From contig JBILML010000011.1 in the NCBI GenBank assembly GCA_044375555.1, positions 1-64,000 on the forward strand: DNA of 64,000 nt, given 5' to 3'. This stretch comes from UBA967 sp044375555. GTDB lineage: Bacteria > Verrucomicrobiota > Verrucomicrobiia > Chthoniobacterales > Terrimicrobiaceae. The notes under the pieces were generated by a model, which worked only from the letters and a program-made list of their open reading frames with translations, was not told the DNA's origin and ran no database searches. This document shows, piece after piece, positions 1 to 7,984 of the stretch; within the stretch, counting starts at the first letter, position 1; each line of letters opens with the position of its first letter. Position numbers and translations under genes: made by a program.

Positions 1-395
1 ATGACTTTGTTGCCGTGGCGGCGGTAGATGCGGAAATCCGAGTCCAATGTGAAGACCGTGCTATCCCGGTGGAGTTCGCTCAGGCGCACCAGGCAGGCAT
101 CGGCCAGTGACATGGGCCGGTCACGGTAGCGGCTCATCAGCGTGCGGAGGTCCGCCAGTTGATCCTCGATCTCCAAGCCTACCCGTAACACGCCCCGCTC
201 CAGCAATTCGAAGAGCGGATCGGTCTCCCGCCCTTCGCGCTTCAACAGAAAAGCGGCTTCAGTTAGCACTGGCTCACAGGTGAGCAAGGGAGCATGCAGC
301 CGTTTCCACTGCTCGCAAACCCAGGCGTGATGCTCCGAGCCAGCGGCCAGAAAGGTTACCAGCGGGCCGGTATCCAGCAGCACCGCGCCTTTCAC
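1..395 (-). CDS. VapC-type PIN-domain ribonuclease toxin (3' end outside window)
   Basis: At least 131 residues are visible; the stop codon lies beyond base 1. The protein opens VKGAVLLDTGPLVTFLAAG, the classic first PIN strand with an acidic metal ligand at residue 8. Further acidic positions are a Glu in CEPVLTEAAFLL, an Asp in SLADACLV and an Asp in VFTLDSDF, the usual four-acid PIN constellation. PIN toxins of this type cleave tRNA or rRNA and are held inactive by a bound antitoxin. The GTG start overlaps the TGA of the upstream ribbon-helix-helix gene (392-634) by three bases, a coupling typical of vapBC operons. Target RNA cannot be read from the sequence. Confidence 0.85.
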   Translation of the reverse strand, partial: MKGAVLLDTGPLVTFLAAGSEHHAWVCEQWKRLHAPLLTCEPVLTEAAFLLKREGRETDPLFELLERGVLRVGLEIEDQLADLRTLMSRYRDRPMSLADACLVRLSELHRDSTVFTLDSDFRIYRRHGNKV

Positions 396-634
396 TGGCC
401 GAAGCCCTCCATATACTTCGGATTGGTCGCCAGATCACGCGGCAGACCTTTCAACGACCCAGCCAGGTCGCTGGCCAGATCGTAGCAGGTGGCCTTGCTG
501 CCGATGGGACGGGCGTCCAGCGACTGCTCCAGGCACTCGCGGACCAGTGAGGATTTGGTGGTGCCGCGCGCACGCGATGCCGCTTCCAGACGTTCCAGCA
601 GATGGTCCGGCAGTTTGAGAGAAATGGTATTCAT
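392..634 (-). CDS. Ribbon-helix-helix antitoxin (VapB/CopG-like)
   Basis: An 80-residue protein starting MNTISLKLPDHLLERLEAA, which is the N-terminal beta strand and first helix of the Arc/MetJ/CopG fold. RHH dimers bind palindromic operators with the strand and neutralise the partner toxin with their C-terminal tail (here roughly residues 45-80). It lies directly upstream of, and overlaps, the PIN-domain gene, so it is probably the first gene of a toxin-antitoxin operon that represses its own promoter. No operator palindrome was identified with confidence in the region upstream of 634. Confidence 0.85.
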   Translation of the reverse strand: MNTISLKLPDHLLERLEAASRARGTTKSSLVRECLEQSLDARPIGSKATCYDLASDLAGSLKGLPRDLATNPKYMEGFGQ

Positions 635-795
635 AGGCCAAAAGTAATACGGATGAATCTCGTGCGCAATACCCGATTCAGCCGCCCACCCGCCGCTGGA
701 CGGTGACGCATGCGTGAATCAGCGACTTGCGGTAGGCGGTGAGGGGGGGGCGATTTGGGTTTCGACTGTGCTGCTTATCAAATGCGATTCGCAGT

Positions 796-980
796 GCTCC
801 CAAACGGCAGAGGACTGCCATTGCCACAACGGTTTCGCTTCGTGCCACCGTGTCTTGCTTCGTGAGAGCCTTTCATGCCCTCAGCGTTCCTGCGTCTCAG
901 CGGGAGGAGTTGGTTTAAAAGAAACGGCGCGTTCCCGCCTGAAAATTTGGGCTGTTCGGTGAGTTGCCCCTGTTTCTACC
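796..980 (+). repeat. Composite interspersed repeat, copy 1 (modules A-E-F-B)
   Basis: Module A (796-835) contains a hairpin of CGGCAG against CTGCCA/CTGCCG type. Module E (about 838-870) is rich in CCGTG and CGTGAGAG. Module F (about 879-914) carries TGCGTCTCAGCGGGAGGA, and module B (921-980) carries AACGGCGCGTTC. The same modules recur at 20353-20503 (inverted) and 24669-24864. This copy is the most diverged: module B reads TTTGGGCTGTTCGGT where the others have a CGCTCGGCGAGCCG-type core. Confidence 0.7.
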
Positions 981-999
981 TTTATCACTTTGGCCGAGA

Positions 1000-1140
1000 T
1001 CAAGGATCGCTGGCCAAGAGGAGTTGGAAGGTTTGCAGGATTTTCAAGGAGTCCGATCCATTCAATTCGCCGAGGCGTTTCAATGACGCGGAGTTGATCG
1101 GGCGCAGGAGGTCGCAGGCGACCACAAACTCGAGTCCGGC
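1000..1140 (-). pseudogene. C-terminal remnant of an unidentified gene
   Basis: On the minus strand an open stretch of 46 codons reads EFVVACDLLRPINSASLKRL and continues to a TGA at 1002-1000. It has protein-like composition but begins right after an in-frame stop (1143-1141) and has no plausible start. It may be the tail of a decayed gene whose upstream part has been lost. The family was not recognised, and it could also be chance open frame. Confidence 0.25.
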
Positions 1141-1252
1141 TCAGCGGATTTGCACGCGGGGTGGGGGTCTTCTTCCTTCGTGGCTTGGTGCATTCGTGTG
1201 AGGATGCTTTTACTTCGCGGGAATTCGCGAGATTCGCGGGCACCTCAAGTTT

Positions 1253-2371
1253 TCAGGCAGCTTTTTCGATCAGGAAGCGGGCGATGGCTCGGGAGGCGGA
1301 GGGTTTTTGGAGTTGTAGGAGGTTGCGGCGCCAGGCGCGCCAGAGGGCGCCGTCGTTGGCGATCGCGCCTTTGACGATGTCGACCACATGCTCGGCGCGG
1401 CCGGCGGCGAGGGCGCCGATGGCGGTTTGTTGGATGAGGGCGATGTTGCCTTCTTCCTGGCCGGGGACGATGTGATTCACGACGAAGGGAATCTGTGCGG
1501 CGATGGCTTCTTGGACCGTTGCGCCGCCGGCTTTGCCGATGAAAAGGTGGTGCGAGCCCATGAGGGCGGGCATTTGATCGGTCCAACCGATGAGTTCGCC
1601 GCGTCGGGGCAGACCGGCGCGGGCGATGGCGGAGCGGGCGTCCTCGCGGCGGCCGGTGACGACGGTGGTGTGGAGATTGTCGATTTCGGCAAGCATTTGG
1701 AGGGTGCGGATCGCGCGTTCGTTTGGGCCGCCGGGGAAGAAAATGACACGCCATTGGCCATCGCCGGGCGGTGGGGCCGGAAGGAATTCGTCGAACTCCA
1801 AGCCGACGGGAAAGCCGAGCGTGTGGATGCGGGAGTGGTCCACGCCATCGCGTCGGAGGACTTGGGCGGTGGGTTCGTCCGCGACGATGGCTCCGTCGCA
1901 GGGGTAGCGATACCAAGTCTGGTTGATCATCGTGGAGTCGGTGATGACCGTGTAAAATGGCTTCCGCATCGCAGGCTCGGCCGTCTGGATTTTTTCCATC
2001 ACGTAGCCGAAGACGGGATAGGTGGAGGCGACGAGGTCGGGCTGAAATTCCCGCAGGAGGCCGTGGACCGCATCGATGAGTTGCTTGAGCAACGGGGACA
2101 TTCCTTCGATCACCTTCGGGCTGCTGAGCAGGGCGAAGACGGATTTCCAGAGGCGGGGATAGTTGTTGATCGCCGCCGAGTAGCCGCGCTGGATGAGGCG
2201 GTTCACGACCGGGTTCGTGCGGGTGTAGGGATCGACGACAAGCGTTTCGATGCCGTGAGGGGATTCGAGGGCGAGGGCGTTTTTGATATTACGCGCGGCG
2301 GTGTTGTGGCCCTCGCCCATGCTGGCGGTGAGGATGAGGATTCGGACGGGGCGATGGCTGCTGGCGCTCAC
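1253..2371 (-). CDS. MGDG-synthase/UgtP-like glycosyltransferase
   Basis: A 372-residue GT-B fold glycosyltransferase (GT28-type). The N-terminal acceptor domain starts with ILTASMGEGHNTAARNI (residues 12-28), the glycine/His motif of the MGDG synthase and processive diacylglycerol glucosyltransferase family. The C-terminal half carries the nucleotide-sugar site, with VIFFPGGPNERAIR, TVVTGRR, a GWTDQMPALM segment and FIGKAGGATVQEAIAA before HIVPGQEEGN. The family transfers Glc or Gal from UDP-sugars to diacylglycerol at the inner membrane; the exact sugar cannot be read. It is the last gene of a minus-strand run with uvrC and xseA, 33 bases after xseA. Confidence 0.85.
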   Translation of the reverse strand: MSASSHRPVRILILTASMGEGHNTAARNIKNALALESPHGIETLVVDPYTRTNPVVNRLIQRGYSAAINNYPRLWKSVFALLSSPKVIEGMSPLLKQLIDAVHGLLREFQPDLVASTYPVFGYVMEKIQTAEPAMRKPFYTVITDSTMINQTWYRYPCDGAIVADEPTAQVLRRDGVDHSRIHTLGFPVGLEFDEFLPAPPPGDGQWRVIFFPGGPNERAIRTLQMLAEIDNLHTTVVTGRREDARSAIARAGLPRRGELIGWTDQMPALMGSHHLFIGKAGGATVQEAIAAQIPFVVNHIVPGQEEGNIALIQQTAIGALAAGRAEHVVDIVKGAIANDGALWRAWRRNLLQLQKPSASRAIARFLIEKAA

Positions 2372-2404
2372 AAGTGGGGGATGGTTGCAAAAATCGGGCG
2401 CGAA

Positions 2405-3826
2405 TCAAGCCTGCCTCGGCGCGGCTTCGGGGCGGGAGCGGATCGTGCCGTCGGCGAATTTGGTTTCCAGAAACTCGGCGGCGATGGCGTCGGCGGAGTT
2501 GCGGAGGATGCGGCCTTGGGAATCCATCGTGATCGTGTAGCCACGGGCGAGGGCGGCGTTCGGATTCAGGGCCTCCAGAACGGCGGCATGGTGGGCAAGA
2601 ATTTGGCGGTGGTCGCGAAGGCGGGTTTGCGCCGCGCGGTGCATCAGGTCCTGGTCGGCGCGAAGTTGGCGGAGGTGGGTTTCGATTTTTCCGGCGGGAT
2701 TATGCGCGGCGAGGATTCGGGATTGGCGCTCGAGGGTGAAGCGGTGGGATTGGAGGGAGCTGTCGGCTCCGGCGATGAGGTCGTCGGCGAGGCGGTCGAG
2801 GGTTTGGCGGTGCTCGCGGAGGCGGCGGGGTGGTTCGAGGAACAGCGCGGTTCGTTGAAAGGACTCGAGTTGGTTTTTCAGAAAATCGAGGCGCGTGTGG
2901 ACATGGCGGCGCAGGCGGGCGGAGAGGTGGGCGAGTTGTTCCAAAAGCTCGGCGGAATCGGAAGAGAGGATTTCGGCGGCGGCGCTGGGCGTTGGGGCGC
3001 GGAAGTCGGCGACGAAGTCGGAGATGGTGAAATCGATCTCGTGCCCCACGGCGCTGACCACCGGGATCGGTGAGGCGGCAATGGCGCGGGCGAGGATTTC
3101 CTCGTTGAATTCCCAGAGGTCCTCGAGGCTCCCTCCGCCGCGGGTGACGACAATCACATCGGGCGGTTCGATGCCAAGGGCGGCGGCGTTTCCGAGGATT
3201 TGAACGGCCTCGGCGAATTCGGCGGCGGCACCCCGGCCTTGGACGCGCACAGGAAAAACCAAAACCTCGATCCCGCGCTGGCGGCGGTGAAGAACCTGGA
3301 GAAAATCGCGGATTGCCGCGCCGGTGGGCGAAGTGACCACGGCGATGCGGCGGGGGAATTTCGGGAGTGGGCGTTTGCGCGCGGAGTCGAAAAGCCCCTC
3401 GGCGGCAAGGCGGCGCTTGAGTTCCTCGAACTTCGCCTGAAGCGCTCCGACGCCGCGCTCCTGAACGCGGCGGACGATGAGTTGGTAGTTGCCGCGCGGT
3501 TCGTAGACGGTGAGTTCGCCGAAGACCTCGATCTGCGCGCCATCGTTGAAATTCATTCCGCGAAGCTGGGCGGTCTGACCGGCGAACATCACGCACTGGA
3601 GCTGCGACGAGGCGTCTTTGAGCGTGAAGTAAAGATGTCCCGAACTCTGGCGGCGGAGGTTCGAGATTTCGCCCTCCACCCAAACCTCGCCAACGCCATC
3701 TTCCAGCAGGGTGCGGATTTTTTTGGTGAGGGCCGAGACGCCAAGAACGACCGGTTCCGCTGGCTTCGGAGGCGCGGCGTCCTTTTTCTTCGGAGCGCCG
3801 GATTGGAGGTTGAAGTCGAGTTGCAT
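2405..3826 (-). CDS. xseA: Exodeoxyribonuclease VII large subunit
   Basis: A 473-residue catalytic subunit of exonuclease VII, which degrades single-stranded DNA bidirectionally in repair. From the start MQLDFNLQSG the OB-fold lies at about residues 35-125 (VWVEGEISNLRRQSSGHLYF). The catalytic domain follows, with IAVVTSPTGAAIRDFL, DVIVVTRGGGSLEDLWEFNE and SAVGHEIDFTISDFVAD, then a long helical region and the terminal ARGYTI strand. The open frame extends 62 codons further upstream, but those codons lie inside uvrC. The internal ATG at 3826 is four bases past the uvrC stop, which fits translational coupling. No xseB is visible nearby. Confidence 0.95.
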   Translation of the reverse strand: MQLDFNLQSGAPKKKDAAPPKPAEPVVLGVSALTKKIRTLLEDGVGEVWVEGEISNLRRQSSGHLYFTLKDASSQLQCVMFAGQTAQLRGMNFNDGAQIEVFGELTVYEPRGNYQLIVRRVQERGVGALQAKFEELKRRLAAEGLFDSARKRPLPKFPRRIAVVTSPTGAAIRDFLQVLHRRQRGIEVLVFPVRVQGRGAAAEFAEAVQILGNAAALGIEPPDVIVVTRGGGSLEDLWEFNEEILARAIAASPIPVVSAVGHEIDFTISDFVADFRAPTPSAAAEILSSDSAELLEQLAHLSARLRRHVHTRLDFLKNQLESFQRTALFLEPPRRLREHRQTLDRLADDLIAGADSSLQSHRFTLERQSRILAAHNPAGKIETHLRQLRADQDLMHRAAQTRLRDHRQILAHHAAVLEALNPNAALARGYTITMDSQGRILRNSADAIAAEFLETKFADGTIRSRPEAAPRQA

Positions 3827-3830
3827 CGGG

Positions 3831-5309
3831 TCAGTTCGATTGGAGTGAGGAGAGGATTTTTTCGGCGAGGGCCTGGCTGATTCCGGGGACCTCAGCGAGG
3901 TCTTTGGCGGGAAGTGCCTTGATGCGCTCGACGGAGCCGAAGCGCTCGAGAAGGGCTCGCTTACGGGCAGAGCCCATGCCTGGAACCGCATCGAGGAGAC
4001 TCTCGCGAACACGCTTTTTCAGCAGGAGGCTGTGGTAGCCGTTCGCGGTGCGGTGGGCCTCGTCGCGGATGCGTTGGAGGAGGCGGAGCGCGCCGCTGTC
4101 CTCGGGAAGTCGCATGGGGAGCGGCCGGCCGGGCCGATGGATCTCCTCGAATTCCTTGGCGAGGCCGATGATCGGGAGGTGCGAGAGTTTGAGGCGCTCG
4201 AGTTCCTTGCGCGCGCTGGAGAGTTGGCCGCGCCCGCCATCGACGATCACGAGGTCGGGCAAGACGGTTTCCTGCTCGCGCAAGAAGCGTCCATAGCGCC
4301 GCCGAACAACCTCGGCCATGCTCGCGAAGTCATCCTGGTGGTCGGTTCCCTTGATGCGGTAGGTGCGGTAGTTCGATCTATCCGGCACGCCATTTCGAAA
4401 GCGCACCATGGAGGCAACGATGTGGGTGGAGGAGATATTCGAAATGTCGAAGCACTCCATGATCTCCGGCGGCTTCGGAAGCTGGAGCGCGTCGCGGAGC
4501 GCGGCGAGGTCGGCCGTGGGATCGATCGTTGTGGGAAGGGATTTTCGGGTGAAGCGCACCATGGGACGGGTGGTGGTTTTCAAATCTTCGAGCAGGTTGC
4601 GGAGCTGAACGGCTTTTTCAAATTCCATCCGCTCCGCGGCGGCTTTCATTTCGGTCTCGATCTGCCCGAGGAATTCCCGGCTCTGCCCGTCGAGGAAGGC
4701 ACAGGCTTCCTCCACGCGGGCGAGGTAGCCGGAGCGGTCGATGCGACCAATGCAGGGCGCGCTGCAATTTTTGATGACATGGTCGAGGCAGTGTTTGTAG
4801 TCCTTCTCGTCCGGTTCGGCGGGTCGGCAGGAGCGGATGCCGAACTTGCGTTTGACGGCTTCGATCGTGGCTCGGAGGGCACCGGCGTGGGCGAACGGGC
4901 CAAAATATCGGGCGCCGTCGTCTTTTTTTAGACGAGTGAGCGAGAAGCGCGGGAAGGGATCGGCGAGGTGGACGCGCACGAGCAGGAAGCGTTTGTCGTC
5001 GCGGAAACTGACATTGTATTTCGGGCGAAATTCCTTGATCAGGCGGCCCTCGAAGAGCACGGCCTCCGCGTCGCTGCGAACGATGTGGTATTCGAGGTTC
5101 CAAACGCTGTCGATGAGCGCGCGGGTTTTGAGGTCGGCGGAAAATTTGCGCGACGGCATGAAGTAACTCCCCACGCGGCGGCGGAGGTCTCGGGCCTTGC
5201 CGACATAAATCACATGATCGAGCCGGTCGCGCATCACATACACGCCCGGCTTGTGGGGCATGTCGCGGAGGATTTTCGAAAAATCGGCGCGGGTTTTTGG
5301 CGAGCTCAT
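3831..5309 (-). CDS. uvrC: Excinuclease ABC subunit C, short form
   Basis: UvrC makes the 3' and 5' incisions in nucleotide excision repair. The chosen start (MSSPKTRADF) gives 492 residues; upstream codons to 5528 do not look like UvrC. Domains in order: GIY-YIG nuclease (GVY at 22-24, YVG at 35-37), a four-Cys region around 161-186, a UVR motif at about 214-247, the RNase H-like 5' nuclease with D288 (ECFDIS), D357 (IVDGGRG) and H419 (RDEAHR), and tandem helix-hairpin-helix from about 440. All catalytic residues are present. The protein is about 110 residues shorter than usual because the segment between the UVR motif and ECFDIS is only about 40 residues, against roughly 150 in E. coli. It is followed immediately by xseA. 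Confidence 0.95.
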   Translation of the reverse strand: MSSPKTRADFSKILRDMPHKPGVYVMRDRLDHVIYVGKARDLRRRVGSYFMPSRKFSADLKTRALIDSVWNLEYHIVRSDAEAVLFEGRLIKEFRPKYNVSFRDDKRFLLVRVHLADPFPRFSLTRLKKDDGARYFGPFAHAGALRATIEAVKRKFGIRSCRPAEPDEKDYKHCLDHVIKNCSAPCIGRIDRSGYLARVEEACAFLDGQSREFLGQIETEMKAAAERMEFEKAVQLRNLLEDLKTTTRPMVRFTRKSLPTTIDPTADLAALRDALQLPKPPEIMECFDISNISSTHIVASMVRFRNGVPDRSNYRTYRIKGTDHQDDFASMAEVVRRRYGRFLREQETVLPDLVIVDGGRGQLSSARKELERLKLSHLPIIGLAKEFEEIHRPGRPLPMRLPEDSGALRLLQRIRDEAHRTANGYHSLLLKKRVRESLLDAVPGMGSARKRALLERFGSVERIKALPAKDLAEVPGISQALAEKILSSLQSN

Positions 5310-5492
5310 CGGATCGGGGTGAATCGTAACCTGCTTTCGGGCGATTTGCATCCCTGCGGCGAGGGGGTGGGGAGGAATTTCTTTCGGCCGTTGAAATGGC
5401 TCATGGAAAAAATTAGGTAAAAATCTTAATTCAGCGCTTGCATAAATTTGGGTTTCCGCCATTTTCCACGCCCCTACACAAACAAGATTTTT

Positions 5493-5810
5493 ATGGCATA
5501 CGCAGTCATCCAAACCGGCGGTAAACAATACCGCGTGGAATCAGGCAACGAAATCGAAGTCGAGAAACTCGACGCCGAAGTTGGCGCTGACATTCAACTT
5601 TCCGAAGTTCTTCTTGTCGCCGATGGCGGCAAAATCGAAGTCGGAGCCCCGTTTATCAATGGAGCCAAGGTCGCAGCCAAAGTCGTTGATCAATTCAAGG
5701 ACGACAAGGTTATCGCCTTCAAGTTCCGTCGTCGCAAAGGCTATCACCGCACGGTTGGTCATCGCCGCCAACTCACCAAGCTCAAGATCGAATCCATCTC
5801 AACCAAATAA
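5493..5810 (+). CDS. rplU: 50S ribosomal protein L21
   Basis: A 105-residue protein starting MAYAVIQTGGKQYRV, the signature of bacterial L21, and ending with the basic KFRRRKGYHRTVGHRR segment that binds 23S rRNA. Length is normal. The ATG at 5493 is preferred over the in-frame one at 5448, which would add 15 residues not found in the family. It is followed six bases later by rpmA, the standard rplU-rpmA pair; the obgE gene that often follows is absent here. Confidence 0.97.
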   Translation: MAYAVIQTGGKQYRVESGNEIEVEKLDAEVGADIQLSEVLLVADGGKIEVGAPFINGAKVAAKVVDQFKDDKVIAFKFRRRKGYHRTVGHRRQLTKLKIESISTK

Positions 5811-5816
5811 AATTCC

Positions 5817-6074
5817 ATGGCCCATAAAAAAGGACAAGGCAGTGTCAAAAACGGTCGCGATAGCGTCAGCAAGCGTCTCGGCGTGAAAAAATTCGGCGGA
5901 GAATCCGTCATCGCCGGCAATATCATCATTCGCCAACGCGGAACGAAATTCCAGCCCGGCAGCAATGTCGGCCTCGGCCGCGACTACACCATCTGGGCCC
6001 TTGTGGACGGACGCGTGAAGTTCGATCGCGATGGTCGTCGTGTGAATGTCGAGCCCGCGGTCTCCGCGAACTAA
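5817..6074 (+). CDS. rpmA: 50S ribosomal protein L27
   Basis: An 85-residue L27 (MAHKKGQGSVKNGRDS, then GSNVGLGRDYTIWALVDG). L27 lies near the peptidyl-transferase centre, with its N-terminus reaching the P site. The N-terminus starts directly at MAHKKG with no cleavable prefix of the Firmicutes kind. It forms a two-gene operon with rplU and is followed by a strong terminator hairpin at 6096-6117. Confidence 0.97.
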   Translation: MAHKKGQGSVKNGRDSVSKRLGVKKFGGESVIAGNIIIRQRGTKFQPGSNVGLGRDYTIWALVDGRVKFDRDGRRVNVEPAVSAN

Positions 6075-6091
6075 GTCGACTCTCATTTTAG

Positions 6092-6125
6092 AAAAACGCG
6101 CAGCATCCGCTGCGCGTTTTTTTTT
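6092..6125 (+). terminator. Rho-independent terminator of rplU-rpmA
   Basis: A perfect 9-bp stem ACGCGCAGC / GCTGCGCGT (6096-6104 and 6109-6117) with loop ATCC is followed by an unbroken run of nine T (6117-6125). The A-run just before the stem extends the pairing, so it may also stop transcripts of the convergent gene at 6142-7233. Confidence 0.93.
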
Positions 6126-6141
6126 GCCGAAATCCCGGGGG

Positions 6142-7233
6142 TTACTTCGCCTGCATCCCCACGATGCCGCCCGTGTAGCCGGTCATTTCTAGGTAACCTT
6201 TGCCTTGGATCGGGGAATTGGCGAGTTGGCCTTCGGCAGCTACAGCGCCTTCCCAATAGGAAAAGGGCTCAGCAGCGAGTTCTTGTTCGGGAAACCTCGC
6301 GCGTGCCGTGAAGGAGAGTTCCAGCGTGGGGATCGAAATCTTCCAAGCGATCGGGTAGCAGCCCTTGGTTTTCGGACTCGTCCACCATTGGGTGGGTTCC
6401 AGCGAGAAGTCGGCAAAGTGGATCTTTTGCGTCGATCCATCGGGAGCGATCCAGGTGCCGGAGGAGAAGGAGTCTCGGGTGCCATCCTTGGCACGGATTT
6501 GAAAGATCATCAACTCCGAGCCGTTCTCGAATTGGAGGCTGAACCAATCCCAACCGCTCTGATTCGCGGCGAGTTGGTTGGTGGCCCATTCGTGGTCGAA
6601 CCAGGTCAGGCCGGAGACGGAGTGGATTTTTTTACCGATTTGAACAGTGCCGGTGGTGGCCATGCGGGTGAGCGAGTAGTAGTGCGAGGCGCGGCCCTCG
6701 CCTTCAGATTTTTGGCTCACTCCATTTTTCCCATGGATCACGGGATCGCGTTGCGAGCGGAGTGTGAGGTCGACCGACACATCGCCATCCGAGGCGAGGA
6801 GGTGAAAATCATGGGGGCCGATGCGTTGGCACGACCATTGATCGATCCAAGCCAGGCGGTCACCACTCTCGAATCCCGCCTCGCCGAATGCGCCACGGGC
6901 GAGCTTTTGGAAATGATGGAATTTTTTTGAGCTGATATCGGAGACCGCGAAGTGGGCGAACTTCATGTCGCGCTGCAGGAAGTTCGACGCAGGAATCTCG
7001 CGACCAGGTTCGATGATGCCTTGGCGAAAAAAGGTCAGCTGGTAGCCGAAATCCTCGCCGTCCTGGGATTCGAGATTCCCCGTGAAATACCACCACTCGG
7101 TTTTGAAATCCGTGTGCGTGCCATGGTCTCTTGGGAATTCGTAATTCCAGCCTGGAAGAGACACGCGCCATTCGGCAAAAGCCGTCGCAGCGCTTGTAAG
7201 AATCACTAGAAGAAGAGCGCGCGGGATTGTCAT
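6142..7233 (-). CDS. Secreted AttH/CrtC-like (lipocalin-like) protein
   Basis: A 363-residue protein with an N-terminal signal peptide (hydrophobic ALLLVILTSAATAFA, cleavage near residue 20). The mature part has the features of the AttH/carotenoid 1,2-hydratase-like family: FPRDHGTHTDFKTEWWYFTGN near the start, GYQLTFFRQG, and a second-half motif SGLTWFDHEWATNQL with QSGWDWFSLQFENG. Members are beta-barrel proteins; some hydrate carotenoids, many have no proven function. No carotenoid genes lie nearby, so the substrate is open. It is convergent with rpmA and 9 bases downstream of the C39-like gene (7243-7932), so the two are probably co-transcribed. Confidence 0.8.
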   Translation of the reverse strand: MTIPRALLLVILTSAATAFAEWRVSLPGWNYEFPRDHGTHTDFKTEWWYFTGNLESQDGEDFGYQLTFFRQGIIEPGREIPASNFLQRDMKFAHFAVSDISSKKFHHFQKLARGAFGEAGFESGDRLAWIDQWSCQRIGPHDFHLLASDGDVSVDLTLRSQRDPVIHGKNGVSQKSEGEGRASHYYSLTRMATTGTVQIGKKIHSVSGLTWFDHEWATNQLAANQSGWDWFSLQFENGSELMIFQIRAKDGTRDSFSSGTWIAPDGSTQKIHFADFSLEPTQWWTSPKTKGCYPIAWKISIPTLELSFTARARFPEQELAAEPFSYWEGAVAAEGQLANSPIQGKGYLEMTGYTGGIVGMQAK

Positions 7234-7242
7234 GGGGGGAGA

Positions 7243-7932
7243 CTAGTTTTCAGCAGCGCCGCCATCAAGCGAGGCTCGGGGTTTTTGATAAAATCGGAGC
7301 GCCTCGACCGGGCCGGGAAAATCGGAAAGCCGTGAAATACCTGCCACGCCGCCCTCGCCGGGATCGCGAACGAGGTATTCAAAACCCTCCTTGCCGCAGA
7401 CGAGCACGAAATGGGTGACGCCATTGGGATACCGCACCCGGGCGATGACAGGGTTCCCACGGAGGAGGTTCCAATCCATGAGAAAAAACGACGGCAAATC
7501 CTCGTAGTGGGGGAGGAGTTCGTTGGTTTTCGCCGGGTCGATTTCAGCGGCTTTCTCCCAATAAATCCAACCCTCCGGCGTGTAGCCGCCTTCGGTTTTT
7601 TTTAGGAAGGCATTTAAGGCTCCAGGATCGGTCGCAACGCCGTGAGTGCCGAGGGCCATGGCAGCCGAGGCGACCGCGCAGCCAACATCGCGGAGCGAAT
7701 CCGGAGTGTTGCCGAGTGGGGCGTCCGCCCAAAGCGGATCGTTTTGGAGGAAGTGCGGGCCGTTGATCAGAAGCCTCGCTGGAAAATACAAGCCGCCGGA
7801 GGTCGGGAGCGGGCGGGGGAGAATCCAGCCGACGGCCCAGGCGGCGAGGAGCAAAAGGGCTGTCGAAAAAAAGAAAATCCTCCACGCGGATTTGCGGGGT
7901 TTCCTGCTTGGGAATCGACGATCGGCTTCCAT
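7243..7932 (-). CDS. Membrane-anchored C39-like cysteine peptidase
   Basis: A 229-residue protein from the ATG at 7932; the open frame continues upstream but overlaps the divergent ketosynthase. A basic N-terminus is followed by one membrane segment (about residues 18-38, FFFSTALLLLAAWAVGWIL), leaving the C-terminal domain outside. That domain matches the peptidase C39-like (papain-fold) family: Cys85 in RDVGCAVASAAMAL, His174 in NGVTHFVLVCG and Asp190 in VRDPGEGG, a plausible Cys-His-Asp triad. Substrate is unknown. It is probably transcribed with the downstream AttH-like gene and diverges from the ketosynthase gene, with 52 bases between the two starts. Confidence 0.75.
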   Translation of the reverse strand: MEADRRFPSRKPRKSAWRIFFFSTALLLLAAWAVGWILPRPLPTSGGLYFPARLLINGPHFLQNDPLWADAPLGNTPDSLRDVGCAVASAAMALGTHGVATDPGALNAFLKKTEGGYTPEGWIYWEKAAEIDPAKTNELLPHYEDLPSFFLMDWNLLRGNPVIARVRYPNGVTHFVLVCGKEGFEYLVRDPGEGGVAGISRLSDFPGPVEALRFYQKPRASLDGGAAEN

Positions 7933-7984
7933 GCTTCGTTTAACGAGATTGCGCCAAGCCTGCCTCCTTGGCCATCTTCGAGCG

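Larger units (their letters stand above)
635..1252. other. Intergenic region with repeat modules and gene debris
   Basis: No intact gene is supported in these 618 bases. They hold a composite of interspersed repeat modules (796-980), related to copies near 20.4 and 24.7 kb, and a short C-terminal gene remnant on the minus strand (1000-1140). Bases 1141-1252 show nothing recognisable. Confidence 0.6.

Noticed and set aside
1388..3073. 561-codon plus-strand open frame
   Set aside because: It runs antisense across the glycosyltransferase and xseA genes, whose families are clear; composition is that of a GC-rich antisense shadow.
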